Of a DNA stretch of 64,000 nt, positions 17,417 through 26,676 are shown piece by piece (position 1 is the stretch's first letter; each line of letters starts with the position of its first letter). The notes under the pieces were generated by a model. That model saw only the letters and a list, made by a program, of their open reading frames with translations. It was not told the origin of the DNA and made no database searches. Position numbers and translations under genes: made by a program. Source of the stretch: Allocoleopsis franciscana PCC 7113 (GTDB taxonomy: Bacteria > Cyanobacteriota > Cyanobacteriia > Cyanobacteriales > Coleofasciculaceae); NCBI RefSeq assembly GCF_000317515.1, contig NC_019738.1, forward strand, positions 7,094,001 to 7,158,000, in the 5' to 3' direction.

Positions 17417-19663
17417 ATGATTATGTGGGCAAAGCTGAGACAACAACTATGGCAATGGCGCGGTGTCTTAATTGCCGCTCCCAGTGTAGCCGCATTACTA
17501 ATTGGGTTGCGCTCGGCTGGATTGCTGCAAGGGTTAGAATTGGCAGCGTTAGACCAATTTTTTCGGCTACGCTCAAAAGAATCTGTTGACTCCCGTATTG
17601 TTATTGTTGGAATTAATGAAGCAGATATCCAAAAGGCAGGGCATTGGCCTCTATCTGATGCAAAGCTTGCAAAATTACTAGAAACACTCAAACAGCAACA
17701 GCCGAGAGCGATTGGTCTTGACCTTTATCGTGATTTACCAGTAGAACCCGGTCATCAGGAGTTGATTAAGGTTTTTGCCTCAACTCCGAATTTAATTGGT
17801 ATTCAGAAGGTAGTGGGGAATTCGTATGGGTTAGCCGTTAATCCACCTCCAACATTGAGCAAATTCGGTCAGGTTGGGGCTAATGATTTTGTGGTGGATA
17901 CCGATGGGAAAATTCGTCGCAGTCTACTAACTCTGAAGGATAAGTCGGGAAAGACAATCCCAAGTTTAGCAACCCGGTTAGCCTTGACTTATCTGGAGAC
18001 TAAAGGGATTAAACTCGAAATTATTGACGAGACCAAACAGAAGTATAAGCTTGGCAAAGCGACATTTACTCCATTTAATGCCCATGATGGGGGTTATTTC
18101 TTTGCAGATGCAGGCGGATATCAGATACTGTCTAATTTTCGCAATTTGCGGCAGGGTTTCCGTACCCTATCGATGACCGATGTTTTGCAGGGGCGGGTGC
18201 CAGTCAATTCAGTGCGCGATCGCATTGTCTTGATTGGAGTAACTGGAGAGAGTGTTAGGGACAGCTTTTACACGCCCTATAGTAGCAGGCAGGTTAGTCA
18301 AGCGGCGACTAGCTTTGCTGGCGTTGAAATTCATGCCGATGTAGTTAGCCAGATTTTGAGTGCAGCGTTAGAAGGTCGCCCTCTGATTAAAGTTTGGTCT
18401 GAACCGATGGAGTGGTTATGGATTTTTGGTTGGGCAGTGGTGGGTGCGACGTTGAGCTGGATACGGCGATATCGGGATGGTGTAACCCAGCGATCGCCTT
18501 TAACCGTTGTCAGTATTTTCTTCGCAGGAGGTGGCTTGGTCTATGGCAATTACTTGGCTTTTCTTCAGGGATGGTGGATTCCCGTTGTACCGCCTGTTCT
18601 GGCTTTAGCCGGGTCTACGATCGCAATTTCCAGTTATGTCGCCTACACAGCAACCGGGATGCGTCAAACGTTTGGCCGTTATCTCACGGATGAAGTGGTT
18701 GCCAATCTTCTGGAGACACCGGAAGGATTACAACTCGGTGGTGAAAAACGAAAAGTTACGATATTGATGTCGGATTTAAGGGGGTTTTCCGCGTTATCCG
18801 AGCGAGTATCGTCAGAAACCGCCGTGGAGGTGATCAACTTCTATTTGGAAGTGATGACGGAAGTGATTAGCGATTATCACGGCACGATTAATGAGATTAT
18901 GGGCGATGGCATTCTGGTAATGTTCGGTGCACCGATCGCTAGAGAAGACGACTCGCAACGTGCGATCGCTTGTGCTATAGCGATGCAGTTGGCAATGGAT
19001 AAAGTGAACAATAAGGCCCAACAAATGAACCTACCCTCACTGGACATGGGCATTGGCATTAATACAGGTGAAGTCTTAGTGGGGAATATTGGGTCAAAAA
19101 AACGCGCTAAGTATACAGTGATGGGAAGTCCTGTTAACTTGGCGGCTCGAATTGAATCTTATACAGTAGGCGGGCAAATCTTGGTGTCTAAAGACACTCT
19201 CAAAGAAGTTGGTTCCATTGTCAGAGTGGATGAAACATTGCAAATACAGCCTAAAGGATTCCAAGAACCCATCACTGTTTATGAAATTGGCGGCATTGGC
19301 GGTGAGTTCAACTTATTTGTCCCGAAAAAAGAAGAGGTACTAGTCGTTCTCAGTCAAGCAATCCCTGTACAGTATACGGTTTTACAGGGGAAATATATGG
19401 GAGAGAAGGTATTTCAGGGGACGTTAGTTAAGTTATCGACCGGTTCAGCCCAGATATGTTCTGAATATCCGGTGGAATTGTTGAGCAATCTCAAGATGAA
19501 TTTAGTGACTGGGATGGAAAAGGCAAGGGGATTGGGGGATATCTATGCCAAAGTGGTGGAAATATCAGCGGATAGTCCCACTAATTTCTGTGTTCGTTTC
19601 ACGGGTATTCCCGCAGAGGTGGCAGCGTTGCTTTATTATCTGCGTGACTCCTCTTCAAATTGA
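17417..19663 (+). CDS. CHASE2 sensor class III adenylate/guanylate cyclase with C-terminal PilZ-like domain
   Basis: 748 residues. TM1 is at about 16-31, an extracytoplasmic CHASE2 domain at about 45-325 (VIVGINEADIQKAGHWPLSD, RDRIVLIGVTGESVRDSFYT), and three more membrane helices at about 332-415. The class III cyclase domain runs about 445-625, with metal Asp in LMSDLRGFS (453) and IMGDGILVMFG (497), and the transition-state Asn and Arg in GSPVNLAARIE (574, 578). A further module of about 100 residues (645-748: IPVQYTVLQGKYMGEKVFQG, LVKLSTGSAQI, FCVRFTGIPAEV) looks like a PilZ fold without a clear RxxxR motif. It makes cAMP or cGMP in response to an external signal. Next to the exoprotein/CHAT genes. 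Confidence 0.9.
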   Translation: MIMWAKLRQQLWQWRGVLIAAPSVAALLIGLRSAGLLQGLELAALDQFFRLRSKESVDSRIVIVGINEADIQKAGHWPLSDAKLAKLLETLKQQQPRAIGLDLYRDLPVEPGHQELIKVFASTPNLIGIQKVVGNSYGLAVNPPPTLSKFGQVGANDFVVDTDGKIRRSLLTLKDKSGKTIPSLATRLALTYLETKGIKLEIIDETKQKYKLGKATFTPFNAHDGGYFFADAGGYQILSNFRNLRQGFRTLSMTDVLQGRVPVNSVRDRIVLIGVTGESVRDSFYTPYSSRQVSQAATSFAGVEIHADVVSQILSAALEGRPLIKVWSEPMEWLWIFGWAVVGATLSWIRRYRDGVTQRSPLTVVSIFFAGGGLVYGNYLAFLQGWWIPVVPPVLALAGSTIAISSYVAYTATGMRQTFGRYLTDEVVANLLETPEGLQLGGEKRKVTILMSDLRGFSALSERVSSETAVEVINFYLEVMTEVISDYHGTINEIMGDGILVMFGAPIAREDDSQRAIACAIAMQLAMDKVNNKAQQMNLPSLDMGIGINTGEVLVGNIGSKKRAKYTVMGSPVNLAARIESYTVGGQILVSKDTLKEVGSIVRVDETLQIQPKGFQEPITVYEIGGIGGEFNLFVPKKEEVLVVLSQAIPVQYTVLQGKYMGEKVFQGTLVKLSTGSAQICSEYPVELLSNLKMNLVTGMEKARGLGDIYAKVVEISADSPTNFCVRFTGIPAEVAALLYYLRDSSSN

Positions 19664-20170
19664 ATTCTGTAAGGGTAGGATGTAGAAAAGAGCGACAACG
19701 CTCTGTGAAAAGTTTTTTTCCTAGTCAGCAAGATTGGTAAGTTTGATATAATCTCGTAACATCTACCTCTTGGCACTGGGAGAAATCCAATGCGCCGCCC
19801 TATCTTCTTGTGGGCTATTTGGCAACGGCTAGTTCTGCCTAAGCCCCATTATTCCGGATAATACGCTCTCAGTGAATTCTGTCATGATGCCGGAATGCAC
19901 GGTTTGTACGAATACAGGGGAAACAGTACAGGGTAAACCTGTTCCCCAGTTTCAGGAAGTTTTCGATGCCAATGGGAGGTGAGGCGTTTTTTAATAAGAC
20001 AGGGCAGATTGAGACGATTTTCAGTCGAGTGACAGGGAGTTCGGTCTCTAATATTGATGGATTGCTTGGGGCTAATGGGACGGCAAGTTTGTTCGTGCTT
20101 AATCTCATTGGGTTTATTTTTTAGTCCGAATGAGCAGTTAACTATTTATATATTGCCAAGGAGGCAAACG
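19664..20170. other. cyclase downstream region containing a haemagglutinin relic
   Basis: 507 bp. A 23-codon frame at 19790-19861 is not supported. From about 19930 the sequence is a degenerate filamentous-haemagglutinin N-terminal domain (annotated separately). The last 20 bases carry a strong AAGGAGG ribosome site for the small Cys-rich peptide gene. Confidence 0.6.
19930..20124 (+). pseudogene. relic of a filamentous haemagglutinin N-terminal (TPS) domain
   Basis: With one extra base near 19960 ignored, the sequence reads [51 protein letters not shown] and stops with TAG at 20122-20124. That is the core of the haemagglutination-activity domain (compare the intact exoprotein: FHSFKEFNIDPG, ILSRVTG, GSADLFLLNPHGIIFG). 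The family's NPNGI is here NLIGF. No signal peptide precedes it and nothing continues after the stop. It is a broken relative of the next gene, not a near-identical copy. Confidence 0.82.
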
Positions 20171-20320
20171 ATGAAAGGCACAATCATGGTCGGGTTAGCT
20201 TTCGCTCTACTATTAGCGACTGTATCTAGCTCTACTGCTGCATCTAGCTCTACTGCTGCTACGGCTTGTACATGTCTAAATATAGACGGTGTAAAAATAT
20301 GTCTAGGTTGTAATAACTAG
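20171..20320 (+). CDS. secreted Cys-rich micropeptide (49 residues)
   Basis: ATG 20171 is preceded by AAGGAGG at about 8 bases, one of the strongest ribosome sites in the window. Residues 1-20 (MKGTIMVGLAFALLLATVSS) form a clear signal peptide, followed by a Ser/Ala-rich spacer STAASSSTAATA that comes from an 18-bp tandem duplication, and a 19-residue tail TACTCLNIDGVKICLGCNN with four Cys (CxC...CxxC). Cleavage may follow an AxA site, or the first Cys could be lipidated (weak lipobox ATAC). It sits 53 bp upstream of the exoprotein gene on the same strand, so co-transcription is likely. No family recognised. Confidence 0.65.
   Translation: MKGTIMVGLAFALLLATVSSSTAASSSTAATACTCLNIDGVKICLGCNN
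20224..20259. repeat. perfect 18-bp tandem duplication inside the micropeptide gene
   Basis: The unit ATCTAGCTCTACTGCTGC occurs twice in a row (20224-20241, 20242-20259), encoding Ser-Ser-Ser-Thr-Ala-Ala twice. It keeps the frame and lengthens the spacer between signal peptide and Cys-rich tail. Confidence 0.9.
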
Positions 20321-20373
20321 CGTAACCATAAACGAGCAGAAGAAATTGTCTCTCTGCTCTTTGCAGTTTTTTA

Positions 20374-22698
20374 ATGAAACAAGACATTCGTCTACTTGGT
20401 CTTAGTAGCAGTATCTGCTTTTATTGCCTAACGGCGACCGCTCCCACTCAAGCTCAATCTAACCAACCTGTTCAGTTAGATGGAAGTACAAGCACTTCAA
20501 GCATAAGAGGCGATTGCTCTATCAGTTGTACCATTACAGGTCAACATATAGGAGGAAACAATCTCTTCCACAGCTTTAAGGAATTTAACATCGATCCTGG
20601 CGCAACAGTTATATTTGATACTCCTGCTGGAGTCACTAGAATTCTGAGTCGGGTGACAGGAAATGACTACTCCCACATCCAAGGAACGCTGCAAGTATTG
20701 GGCAGTGCTGACCTGTTTTTGCTCAATCCTCACGGCATTATCTTCGGTTCTAATGCCCAATTGAACATTAATGGTTCTTTTGTGGCAAGTACGGCGAGTA
20801 GCTTGATTTTTAATGATGGTTCTCTGTTCAGCGCCACTGACACAACGCCACCATTACTGACTGTAAGCGTACCTGTCGGTCTGCAATTCGGGGCAACTCC
20901 TGGCAGCATTACCCATCAATCCGGAGACTTGCAAGTAAAAACTGGTCAGACTCTAGCACTAGTAGGAGGGGATGTAAATCTGTTGGGGGGAAACCTGAGG
21001 GCACCAGGTGGACGGATTGAGCTAGGAAGTGTTGCTGCTAACAGTCTCGTTAGCTTAACTCCAAACCCAAGCACTAGAGGTTGGGTCTTGGGATATGAGA
21101 GTGTGCAGAAATTCAAAAATATTCAGCTATCCCAAGGAGCTGTTGTTAGTACAACTAATATAGTCAGTGGGGACATCCAGTTGTATGGAAGACAAATCAC
21201 AATTGCTGATGGTTCTCAGGTGGGAGGATTTACAATTCAAGGAACGTCAGCAACTAAAGGCGGAACTTTAGTAATACACGCCGATGACTCTTTGGAAGTA
21301 AAGGGTACAGCTTTGAACGATCCGACGAAAGCTAGCGCACTGTTTACTGGAACATTTGGTGCCGGACAGGCGGGTGACATATCAATTAAAGCAAAGCAAC
21401 TGTTCGTTGATAGTGGAGGAACAGTAATAGCATCTACTTTCAAAAATGGACAAGGAGGGAATATAACCTTAGATATCGAGCAATCTGTAAACGTGATCGG
21501 TTCTGACAGTAAGATAATCACTCAAGCTGAGCCTGGGAGTACTGGAGGTGCTGGTGGACAATTGCAGATTACTACAGAGAAATTAATGATTCGTGATGGA
21601 GGGCAAATAGCAACCTCTACCTTTGGTTCAGGCAATGGAGGAACTTTGCTTGTAGATGCCTCTGAAGTGGAAGTAAGCGGTCGATCACAAGATGGTCATT
21701 TACCTAGTGGCTTATTTGCACAAAGCCTCAACGATCAAACAAGAGGTAATGGAGGAAACTTAATCATTAATACGAATCGCTTAGTCGTTGAAGGTGGTGC
21801 AAACATATCAGTTGCTTCTCGTCGAGGTAGTCAAGGTAATGCGGGGAGGCTAGAAGTAAATGCCTCAAAGGTAGAAGTGATTGGTACTGGACTTGATCAG
21901 GACGGTAATATTGTTCCCAGTTCGTTGTTAGCGTCAACCGCTTCCGGTCAAGGAGGCAACATCACGATCAATTTATCAAACTACTTGTTGCTGAGTAACG
22001 GCAGCCAGATCTCTACCAGTGCCGAGCGTGAGGGCAATGGTGGACAAATTAGAATTAATCAGGGATTTGTTGTTGCAGCGCCCACAAACTCAAACAGTGA
22101 CATCATTGCCAATGCCATTAATGGACGGGCGGGAGGTATTATAATCAATAGTGAGAGTGTACTTGGACTAATAGTTTGGACGCCAGAAAAAATAGCAAAG
22201 GAATTTGCTACCGATTCCAATCAATTCCAACCACGTAACCAACCCAGCAACGATATTACCGCCTTTTCACAGAATCCCGCTCTCAGTGGCACAATCACTA
22301 TCACTACGCCGAAAGTTGACCCCAGCCAGGGATTAACCCAATTACCAGAGGAACCTGTTGACGCTACCCAACAAATTTCCCAAGCCTGTTCAGGAGACCA
22401 GAAAGATGTCGTAGGCGAGAACAAATTCGTCATCACTGGACGGGGCGGTTTGCCCTCTAGTCCCGCTGATTTGTTCAGTACAGACCAAGTCCTGACCGAT
22501 TTAGGCACACCAGTCGCCCCTACCGCCATTCGCACCCGTGGTAGAACAATTACACCCCCCGCTCCTTCCCCAGCTCTCCTTGTAGAAGCGCAAGGCTGGT
22601 TTATCGATGGTAATGGGGTAGTTCACCTAGTTGCTCAAGGCTCTAACGCTACACCCCAAAGCCATTGGCAACCACCTGTGCAGTGTCCGAGTTCCTGA
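20374..22698 (+). CDS. filamentous haemagglutinin-type two-partner secretion exoprotein
   Basis: 774 residues. Signal peptide at about 1-28 ending PTQAQ. The TPS domain at about 30-165 contains GGNNLFHSFKEFNI, ILSRVTGNDYSHIQGTLQ and LFLLNPHGIIFGSNAQLNIN. A long Gly/Asn-rich beta-helix follows, with repeats such as GGQIATSTFGSGNGG, GNGGNLIINTNR and GQGGNITI, then a C-terminal segment with one Cys (ISQACSGD) and GRGGLPSSPADLF, seen in this cyanobacterial exoprotein group. It would be exported through an outer-membrane TpsB pore, which is not encoded in this window. Upstream: the micropeptide; downstream convergent: DUF928 and CHAT. Confidence 0.9.
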   Translation: MKQDIRLLGLSSSICFYCLTATAPTQAQSNQPVQLDGSTSTSSIRGDCSISCTITGQHIGGNNLFHSFKEFNIDPGATVIFDTPAGVTRILSRVTGNDYSHIQGTLQVLGSADLFLLNPHGIIFGSNAQLNINGSFVASTASSLIFNDGSLFSATDTTPPLLTVSVPVGLQFGATPGSITHQSGDLQVKTGQTLALVGGDVNLLGGNLRAPGGRIELGSVAANSLVSLTPNPSTRGWVLGYESVQKFKNIQLSQGAVVSTTNIVSGDIQLYGRQITIADGSQVGGFTIQGTSATKGGTLVIHADDSLEVKGTALNDPTKASALFTGTFGAGQAGDISIKAKQLFVDSGGTVIASTFKNGQGGNITLDIEQSVNVIGSDSKIITQAEPGSTGGAGGQLQITTEKLMIRDGGQIATSTFGSGNGGTLLVDASEVEVSGRSQDGHLPSGLFAQSLNDQTRGNGGNLIINTNRLVVEGGANISVASRRGSQGNAGRLEVNASKVEVIGTGLDQDGNIVPSSLLASTASGQGGNITINLSNYLLLSNGSQISTSAEREGNGGQIRINQGFVVAAPTNSNSDIIANAINGRAGGIIINSESVLGLIVWTPEKIAKEFATDSNQFQPRNQPSNDITAFSQNPALSGTITITTPKVDPSQGLTQLPEEPVDATQQISQACSGDQKDVVGENKFVITGRGGLPSSPADLFSTDQVLTDLGTPVAPTAIRTRGRTITPPAPSPALLVEAQGWFIDGNGVVHLVAQGSNATPQSHWQPPVQCPSS

Positions 22699-22777
22699 TA
22701 TAGCAAAAGGCAGAGGGCAGGGCTGGTTTTAACAGATTTAGGTGTTTATGCCTTATTGTCGTGCCCCGACTCTCTCA

Positions 22778-23578
22778 CTAGTTCTTCAACGGTGCCTTGG
22801 CGATCGCACCTAACCCCGCATCCTTTAACAAATTTTCCCAAGCTGATGCCACTTGTGGGTCATTGGGTTGAGCTTTTCGTAGTGCTGCCAGTGCTGCCAC
22901 TGTATCAAACCAGACACCATTCTTGGCATATAGAGCCACCTTGTCTAGAGGCTTTGCCTGCTCGATTTGACTCAAGGTAGAATTAGGTTGGACGCGTCTG
23001 ACCGAACCCTCTACAAACGAATCTTCAGGTGCTCCCGACCCACACACCATCGAAACCAACCATTTGTAATCCTTCCCCATCTCCAACTCAGGTGCATTAG
23101 CCGGTAGCTGAATGCTGACAATGCCCGGAGTGCCTATCAAGTTTACAGTCGTTTGATATATTCCCTTACCATCTCGTTCCAATGTTAGTTCCATTGCTGT
23201 AGCAGAAGTTTGCGGGACGTAAACCAGAAAAGTCGGACGAGGTGATACGGTTAATTGTGGGTCAGTAACGGGCGATCGCAACAAAGGAGTCAGCAGTTGG
23301 TCTAGAGACTTCACTTCAAGAGTAGATTGTGCTGAAGATATTCGATCCTGCGAACATCTCCCGTCGTTTCGCCTGCCACCACCTACCGTAGTGGTAGGTG
23401 CGGGTTGATCTTTACGAGGTTCAAACGTCACCTGTTTTAGCCTAGCTAGGGGAGATGTTTGAGTTGGGGTTTTAGCCTGTGCCTGTGCTGTTGTTAAAGA
23501 GCCAGACGTTATAACAAGTTCTAATAACAGAGGTGCTGAGAGTAGTAGAAAATATCCGGGAAGTTTGGTCCGAATCAT
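22778..23578 (-). CDS. DUF928 family exported protein
   Basis: 266 residues. Signal peptide at about 1-33 (LLLSAPLLLELVITSGSLTT, then AQAQA). Residues 115-205 hold the DUF928 core: SPRPTFLVYVPQTSATAMEL, then TTVNLIGTPGIVSIQLPA and GKDYKWLVSMVCG, followed by SFVEGSVRRV. Beta-rich, periplasmic. The family is limited to cyanobacteria and is commonly found near CHAT and haemagglutinin genes. It is the downstream gene of the CHAT protein on the same strand (260-bp gap). Function unknown. Confidence 0.87.
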   Translation of the reverse strand: MIRTKLPGYFLLLSAPLLLELVITSGSLTTAQAQAKTPTQTSPLARLKQVTFEPRKDQPAPTTTVGGGRRNDGRCSQDRISSAQSTLEVKSLDQLLTPLLRSPVTDPQLTVSPRPTFLVYVPQTSATAMELTLERDGKGIYQTTVNLIGTPGIVSIQLPANAPELEMGKDYKWLVSMVCGSGAPEDSFVEGSVRRVQPNSTLSQIEQAKPLDKVALYAKNGVWFDTVAALAALRKAQPNDPQVASAWENLLKDAGLGAIAKAPLKN

Positions 23579-23838
23579 AATCTTGGAATCTTAAAGATAA
23601 CTTATGAAACTACTATGGACGCACCCCAGCCACATCTCAGTGATAGCCACAGAGTTGAGTCGTGACGTAAATCTGGATTAAGGATGATTCCAGTATAATT
23701 TAGCTGTGATACATGTACTTCATTCATTAATGAGGCAGCAACACCCTCGTAGGGAATTGATCTCAGCGTAGAGTGAACATTGCGAAGTCAACGCAAAGGC
23801 TAGTTAAATTCGGTAGAGGGTGCTCACTCCTAAATCTG

Positions 23839-26496
23839 TTAAAGCCAATTCCCGATCAGTACAAAGGGTGCCCAGTAAAAGGGATGTCTGAATTTAGGCT
23901 GCTTGAGTAACGCCAGTTGGGCATCGCGTAGGGCTTGGGCTTTGGTTACCTGGAGCTGAGCTAGCGCCTGGTAAAATGCCATCATAAACTCTGAAGTAGA
24001 TTGGTCATCCACAGGCCAAAGCGTTGCCAGAGTACTGCGTGCCCCCGATCGCACCGCTACACCCGCTAGTCCCAAAGCCGCCCGATTGTCGCCAGAGGCA
24101 GTTTGACAAGCACTCAGTACCAGCAATTCAATGGGTTTGCGATCGCTCTGTTCTCTCGCCTGGAGTACTCCCCCCAACTGTTTGACATCGATGCGTTCAT
24201 CCCAGGCCAGAATAAAAGTCTTGTCCGCCTCAGAGCTAAATTGACCGTGAGTTGCTAGATGTACCACAGGGAAAGGAGCTGCCTTAATCTGGGATTGGAG
24301 AGCCGTACTGGTAAATTGCTGATTGAGAAGTACCTCCGTGGGGAGTTTGGATTGGATCTGCACCACCTCAGACTCTACACCCGGTAGTGCCGAAAAACCC
24401 TGCCTTGCCTCGCTTAATCCACCAACCAGTACCTTGATTGGTTGGCGAGTTAAGGCTTGGGGTTCGAGTAACTGTAGACTTGGGGTGAGGGCAACACCGT
24501 ACTTTTCTACCAAGTACTGCTGTCCATCGTAGAGTGCTGCCATTGGTAAATTTTTTAGGGAACCATCCAAGGCAAACACCAAGGTTTTGATACCACTGGC
24601 TGCTAAATCAGATTCAGCCGGTCGAACTAGCCAATCATAAACCTTTTGGAAAAGCGGCAAGCGCTCAGCATCTAGAGCGGTGCGCCTCAAAGAGCGTCGC
24701 GCCTTGTTGAGAATATCGTCCAACTCACTTTGGGGTATAGCAGTGGTATAGTGACGCAGAGGTTGATTGGGTAAGGAGAGAATGACTTCTAAACGGTCAG
24801 GTAAAATAATCGGATAAATCACTGCCGCTTGAGAGTCAACCCGGTCAATTAATTCAGGTTGAGCTGTTAAACATGCCTCTCGAAAGAAGTTATCTAATTC
24901 TGCCAACTGAAGGGATTCAATCACCTCACGCGCTAGTTTAAGATTTTCCTGGCTAATCTCTCCTCCCTCAGTCCGTTGCAGCAGCAGCCCTACAAACTGC
25001 CGATAGACGGGTTCTACACTCTCCCGAAACGAGAATTGCAAATCGAGATTAGTTGCAACTAAGTCTTTGCGTAGGGAATTAAGCGTATTAATTGCTTCTT
25101 TGTAAGCAGTAATGGCGCTATTATAGGTTGAACTATTTGCCTTTCCCTCTCCAGCTTGGGCTTTAAGCAACCGTCCCAACTGCCACTGCCACTGGTAAGC
25201 AATATCTGGTGCATTGCTAGATTGAGCTAAGAGTAATGCTTTTTCTGTTAGTTTCTGAGCCTCCGACCATTGCTGATTTTGCTCGTAAACCTGACTGAGA
25301 TAGCCAAGAGCGTAGGCTTGGGCCCGTTGATCTTGCAATTCCTTTGCTTGCTCAATCGTTGCCGCTAGGATTTGAGCCGCAGCTTGCGGTGTAGGTACTT
25401 CTCCACTCCCAACTCCCGACTCCCGACTCCACAGCTTCATTAAACTTTGGATCAAGTTAATCCGGGCGTAGATGGATGTTCGTGTCGCTGGTAAATTGGC
25501 GAGTTGAGGCAGGATTTGCGAGGATAATTTCTCAGCTTCTGCCCATTTTTCAGTATCGATTAATAAGCGCAGTTGATTTAATTGTGCCTGGAGGGTTGTT
25601 GTAGGAGAGGTAGAGGTAGTAATTGCCTGCTGATAGTACTTAAGGGCTTGCTCAAATTGCTGCAAAGCGTAAGCGGTATTACCTAAACTCATCAAAGCCG
25701 CAGTAATTGCTGGGGGAGATTGCAATCGTTGGGAAATCGCTAAACTTTGCTCTAGCACCTGCTGAGATTGTTTCAAATCCCCTACTAAGCGCAAAGCCTC
25801 ACCAAAGCTCAACAATCCAGCCGCTTTAATATCAGAGTCAGGCTGGTTTTGCAGGATTTGATTGGCTTGTTCTAAGGTATCCTTGACTCGCTGATAGAAG
25901 CCTAGCGCTCTCAAAGCTTGAGCCTGGTTAATTAAACTGCGAACCACCCCAGTTTTATCTCCAACTTGCTGATAAGTTTCGGTGGCTTTTTGCCAAGTGG
26001 CAAGTGCCTGTTGTGCCTGTCCTTGAGCAAGTTGGAGTTTACCTTGAGTATTTAGTGCCTGAGCGAAGATTTTCAGGCGATTGGTGTTACTGTCCTTGGC
26101 TTGGAAGATTTGTAAACTGGTCGTAATCGCTTCATTGGCTTCAGGTAGTCGCCCTAACTGGTGATAGGCTAGAGCGAGATTGCTCAATGCTATCGCTTGA
26201 TTGATGCCGTCTTCACGAGCCGCAAATGCATCTGCGGCCTGCTTCCAGACCATGACCGCCGCTGTATATTGACCGGATTGGTAATGTTGAAGACCCTCTT
26301 GCATCAACTGAGAGGCATTTTGAACTGAGGACTGAACGGCTGACGCATCTGGGACAGCTATATTGACCCTAGCCATTCCCGCTTCCTTGGGGTAGCCTCC
26401 CCATGCCAACGAGAGGCTCAAAAGGGTGGTAATAGTCCCTAAGCCAAGATACTTTAGAACGTTCTTGAACCTCTTGTTGAGATTGATAGGAGTCAT
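23839..26496 (-). CDS. TPR-CHAT caspase-like protein
   Basis: 885 residues from ATG 26496. An N-terminal hydrophobic segment (about 12-33, signal or anchor: GLGTITTLLSLSLAWGG) is followed by TPR repeats at about 60-490. The C-terminal CHAT domain at about 590-885 contains VVHLATHGQF with His750 and LLVLSACQTASGD with Cys797, the catalytic dyad of this caspase/separase-related family, then GVRSGARSTLATLW-like text and the closing HPFYWAPFVLIGNW. It is a predicted cysteine protease acting at the envelope. Clustered with DUF928 and the exoprotein, it may process or control the secreted protein. Confidence 0.92.
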   Translation of the reverse strand: MTPINLNKRFKNVLKYLGLGTITTLLSLSLAWGGYPKEAGMARVNIAVPDASAVQSSVQNASQLMQEGLQHYQSGQYTAAVMVWKQAADAFAAREDGINQAIALSNLALAYHQLGRLPEANEAITTSLQIFQAKDSNTNRLKIFAQALNTQGKLQLAQGQAQQALATWQKATETYQQVGDKTGVVRSLINQAQALRALGFYQRVKDTLEQANQILQNQPDSDIKAAGLLSFGEALRLVGDLKQSQQVLEQSLAISQRLQSPPAITAALMSLGNTAYALQQFEQALKYYQQAITTSTSPTTTLQAQLNQLRLLIDTEKWAEAEKLSSQILPQLANLPATRTSIYARINLIQSLMKLWSRESGVGSGEVPTPQAAAQILAATIEQAKELQDQRAQAYALGYLSQVYEQNQQWSEAQKLTEKALLLAQSSNAPDIAYQWQWQLGRLLKAQAGEGKANSSTYNSAITAYKEAINTLNSLRKDLVATNLDLQFSFRESVEPVYRQFVGLLLQRTEGGEISQENLKLAREVIESLQLAELDNFFREACLTAQPELIDRVDSQAAVIYPIILPDRLEVILSLPNQPLRHYTTAIPQSELDDILNKARRSLRRTALDAERLPLFQKVYDWLVRPAESDLAASGIKTLVFALDGSLKNLPMAALYDGQQYLVEKYGVALTPSLQLLEPQALTRQPIKVLVGGLSEARQGFSALPGVESEVVQIQSKLPTEVLLNQQFTSTALQSQIKAAPFPVVHLATHGQFSSEADKTFILAWDERIDVKQLGGVLQAREQSDRKPIELLVLSACQTASGDNRAALGLAGVAVRSGARSTLATLWPVDDQSTSEFMMAFYQALAQLQVTKAQALRDAQLALLKQPKFRHPFYWAPFVLIGNWL

Positions 26497-26676
26497 GAGC
26501 TTCACGCGCAACGAAAGGATGAAAACGTATCTTCTCTGGCTCCTGACTCCTGACTCCTAATTTCCAGATGAGTCAGGTAGGTTTTTCCTTACTCCCAAGA
26601 ATAAAAGTTTCTTACACAAAAGACTAGGGTGTAGCTCTTTAACCTAAACTCTTAATACGAACTTTACGGGTTGCAG

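Noticed and set aside
19790-19861. 23-codon ORF upstream of the haemagglutinin relic
   Set aside because: No signal, no homology, and length expected by chance.
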